Source: Kryptolebias marmoratus (Eukaryota; Chordata; Actinopteri; Cyprinodontiformes; Rivulidae). From it: 64,000 bases of DNA. Of the stretch, positions 62,521 through 64,000 are shown piece after piece. The DNA lies in NCBI RefSeq assembly GCF_001649575.2, contig NC_051449.1, forward strand, positions 20,146,295-20,210,294, written 5' to 3'. The first letter of the stretch is position 1; each line of letters begins with the position of its first letter. The notes beneath the pieces were generated by a model. The model made no database searches. It worked only from the letters and a program-made list of their open reading frames with translations, and had not been told where the DNA came from. Both the position numbers and the translations under genes were made by a program.

Positions 62521-62750
62521 GCGATAATGTTTTAGCTTTAGCAAAATATCTCATGAATCACTGAACAGATTTAAATGAAACTTTCAGAAAGTAATTACTG
62601 GATGTAAATACATACCGGATTAACCTTTTGGAGTCAACCCAGTCCAAGATGGCTGCTACAGCTTGTGCTAATCATAAGTTTTAAAGATATTGAGATTTAA
62701 AGATATTGATATTGATCATTTGGTGTGGTAGTAGCTGAGAGTCATTCAAA
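62521..62750 (+). repeat. Family A repeat
   Basis: GCAAAATATCTCATGAATCA, GAAACTTTCAGAAAGTAATT, GTCCAAGATGGCTGCTACAG, then GGTGTGGTAGTAGCTGAGAG. It is followed to about 62930 by another degenerate repeat (GAGATCTTGTGGCGCAAGAT). Confidence 0.8.
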
Positions 62751-62983
62751 ACTAAGGGTGTAATGAGATCTTGTGGCGCAAGATATTGCAAGACTGAAAC
62801 ACTATGAGATTCTCATCGAGTTAAAAACTGTCTCACGAACCTAAAAAAAACCTTCCATGAATTTGTCAGGTGAAAATATCAGTGAAAACGCTCCCCCCCA
62901 CCATAAATCGTTTGTGTGGCAGCAGTTAACAAACATGTCGGACACTTTCTAGTGTCAGGCAGTTATGTTGCTCATGATATGTT

Positions 62984-63746
62984 TGTGGTGATCTTAAGAG
63001 TTACTTCCTGATGGGCTGTTCCAGCTCTCTCCTGCGAGGGAGTTGCCACTCCCCATCCCACCTGCGGCAGGTTAACCTCATCAACTTGACTGGTACTTAA
63101 GGCCTTGGTGGAGCTCAGATCAGCGCTGGAGCATTGTTTGCCGTGCGGTAATAATCTCTCGGCCACTTAGTATAAGAAGAGTAAGCTAAGAAAGTTACTT
63201 GCTAAGACTTTTTCCCTTGCCTGTGTGTTTTCCCATTGCTACCTGTTACCTCTTGAAGTCCTGCCAGAGCCTGACCCGAAACTACCAAGCAAAGAAGTAC
63301 CGGTGTCGATTTTCGGAACCAGTCTAAGCAGCTGCACCTGAACCTGAGGAAATTACCACTTATCGGATCATCCGAACCAGGTAAGTGAGGAACCTGTGTT
63401 CCGTCTCTGGATCGGAGGGTCTAGTTGTTACTATCACTGACTGGAATCGAAAACCCGACCTCACTCACCGGCTAACACCTTACCACCTGGCCATCTTCCA
63501 CGACAGAAACTCCCTCTTGCACCGTAAGCTAATATCCTTACCGAACTCTACCGTTAATTACCATCCAGACCAGAGACTTATCTTACTTCCATACTTACCT
63601 GCCGCCTCTCTCTTCCAGATCCTGGTTCCAGTCGTCATTCTATTTAGTCACTGTAAATAAAATCACTTACCGTTATTTGAGTCACTAGAGTTTGTCCCTC
63701 TCCTAGCCGCTCTTCTCTTTTGGCAAACCTTTTTAAGATCCTGACA
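62984..63746. mobile_element. Solo LTR, 763 bp, exact 5-bp TSD
   Basis: Begins TGTGGTGATC and ends ATCCTGACA (TG...CA, with TGT/ACA inverted tips), flanked on both sides by ATGTT (62979-62983 and 63747-63751). It has an AATAAA at 63656-63661 in CTGTAAATAAAATCACTTAC, close to the same region of the Gypsy LTR at 49188. No internal coding region remains, as expected after LTR-LTR recombination. Reading direction is inferred as plus from the AATAAA. Confidence 0.88.
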
Positions 63747-63751
63747 ATGTT

Positions 63752-64000
63752 GTATGAGGAGGTAAAGTCTGAACCTGTTTGAGCTGAGAGAATCAACCTT
63801 TGAGGGGGAGGGAAAATAACTAAATAAATCAGACTGAACTGATTTATTTCTGTGTTCATCAGTGTGAGCAACACTTCTCTGTGATGAAAAAATAAAAACT
63901 CACACAGTTGCACAGCAGCTTACCAGAAACTTGAACTATGAAAAAAGAATCTTTTTGAAGTTTTATTTCCTCTTCATTGTTCTGTTAAAAGGTCGCCATC
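63752..64000. other. Right edge, nothing recognised
   Basis: Short AT-rich stretch, no features. Confidence 0.4.

Overview
This is a 64 kb piece of a vertebrate nuclear genome, almost certainly a teleost fish and probably a percomorph. It is AT-rich and intron/intergene-rich, with split genes using GT/AG junctions. It is dense in typical fish repeats: Rex3-like LINE fragments, Tc1/mariner relics, hAT MITEs, Gypsy LTRs, a tRNA-derived SINE, and (GT)n, (CTAT)n and (AATC)n tracts. Nearly all short ORFs are chance openings.

Four protein genes can be supported. (1) 13741-12960, minus: the first two coding exons of an ApoE/reelin-type LDL-receptor-family gene, best match lrp8. They encode a signal peptide and the first LDLR class A repeat, joined by a phase-1 intron. 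A CpG/GC-box/CCAAT promoter lies just upstream, and the rest of the gene runs off the left edge. (2) 30719-31408, plus: an intact tmem125 in one coding exon. (3) 34982-34267, minus: a two-exon orthologue of human C1orf210 (TEMP), tail-to-tail with tmem125. (4) 59926-56636, minus: a complete three-exon shisal2a (fam159a), predicted 167 aa.

Layout: 1-12959 is inferred to be lrp8 intron 2 (the next exon is not in the window), with repeats. 13.8-13.9 kb is the lrp8 promoter. 14-30 kb is intergenic, holding a LINE split by another repeat, an 820-bp assembly gap and several MITEs. 30.7-35 kb is the tmem125/C1orf210 convergent pair. 35-56.6 kb is intergenic and carries the heaviest transposon nesting: a Tc1 relic interrupted by a MITE and a microsatellite, a 2.0-kb hAT inside another repeat, a Gypsy LTR in a minisatellite, and a decayed Rex3. 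56.6-59.9 kb is shisal2a. 60-64 kb holds a MITE, repeats and a solo LTR with a perfect 5-bp target duplication.

The genes do not form a pathway. From memory their human counterparts all lie on the short arm of chromosome 1 (TMEM125/C1orf210 in 1p34, SHISAL2A/LRP8 in 1p32), so the window looks like a conserved but compacted synteny block. I see no new biological system. The more interesting points are the overlapping upstream ORF of lrp8, the extended C1orf210 protein, a possible NAGNAG acceptor in shisal2a, the nested insertions with exact target-site duplications, and two unclassified repeat families that account for many of the repeats here.
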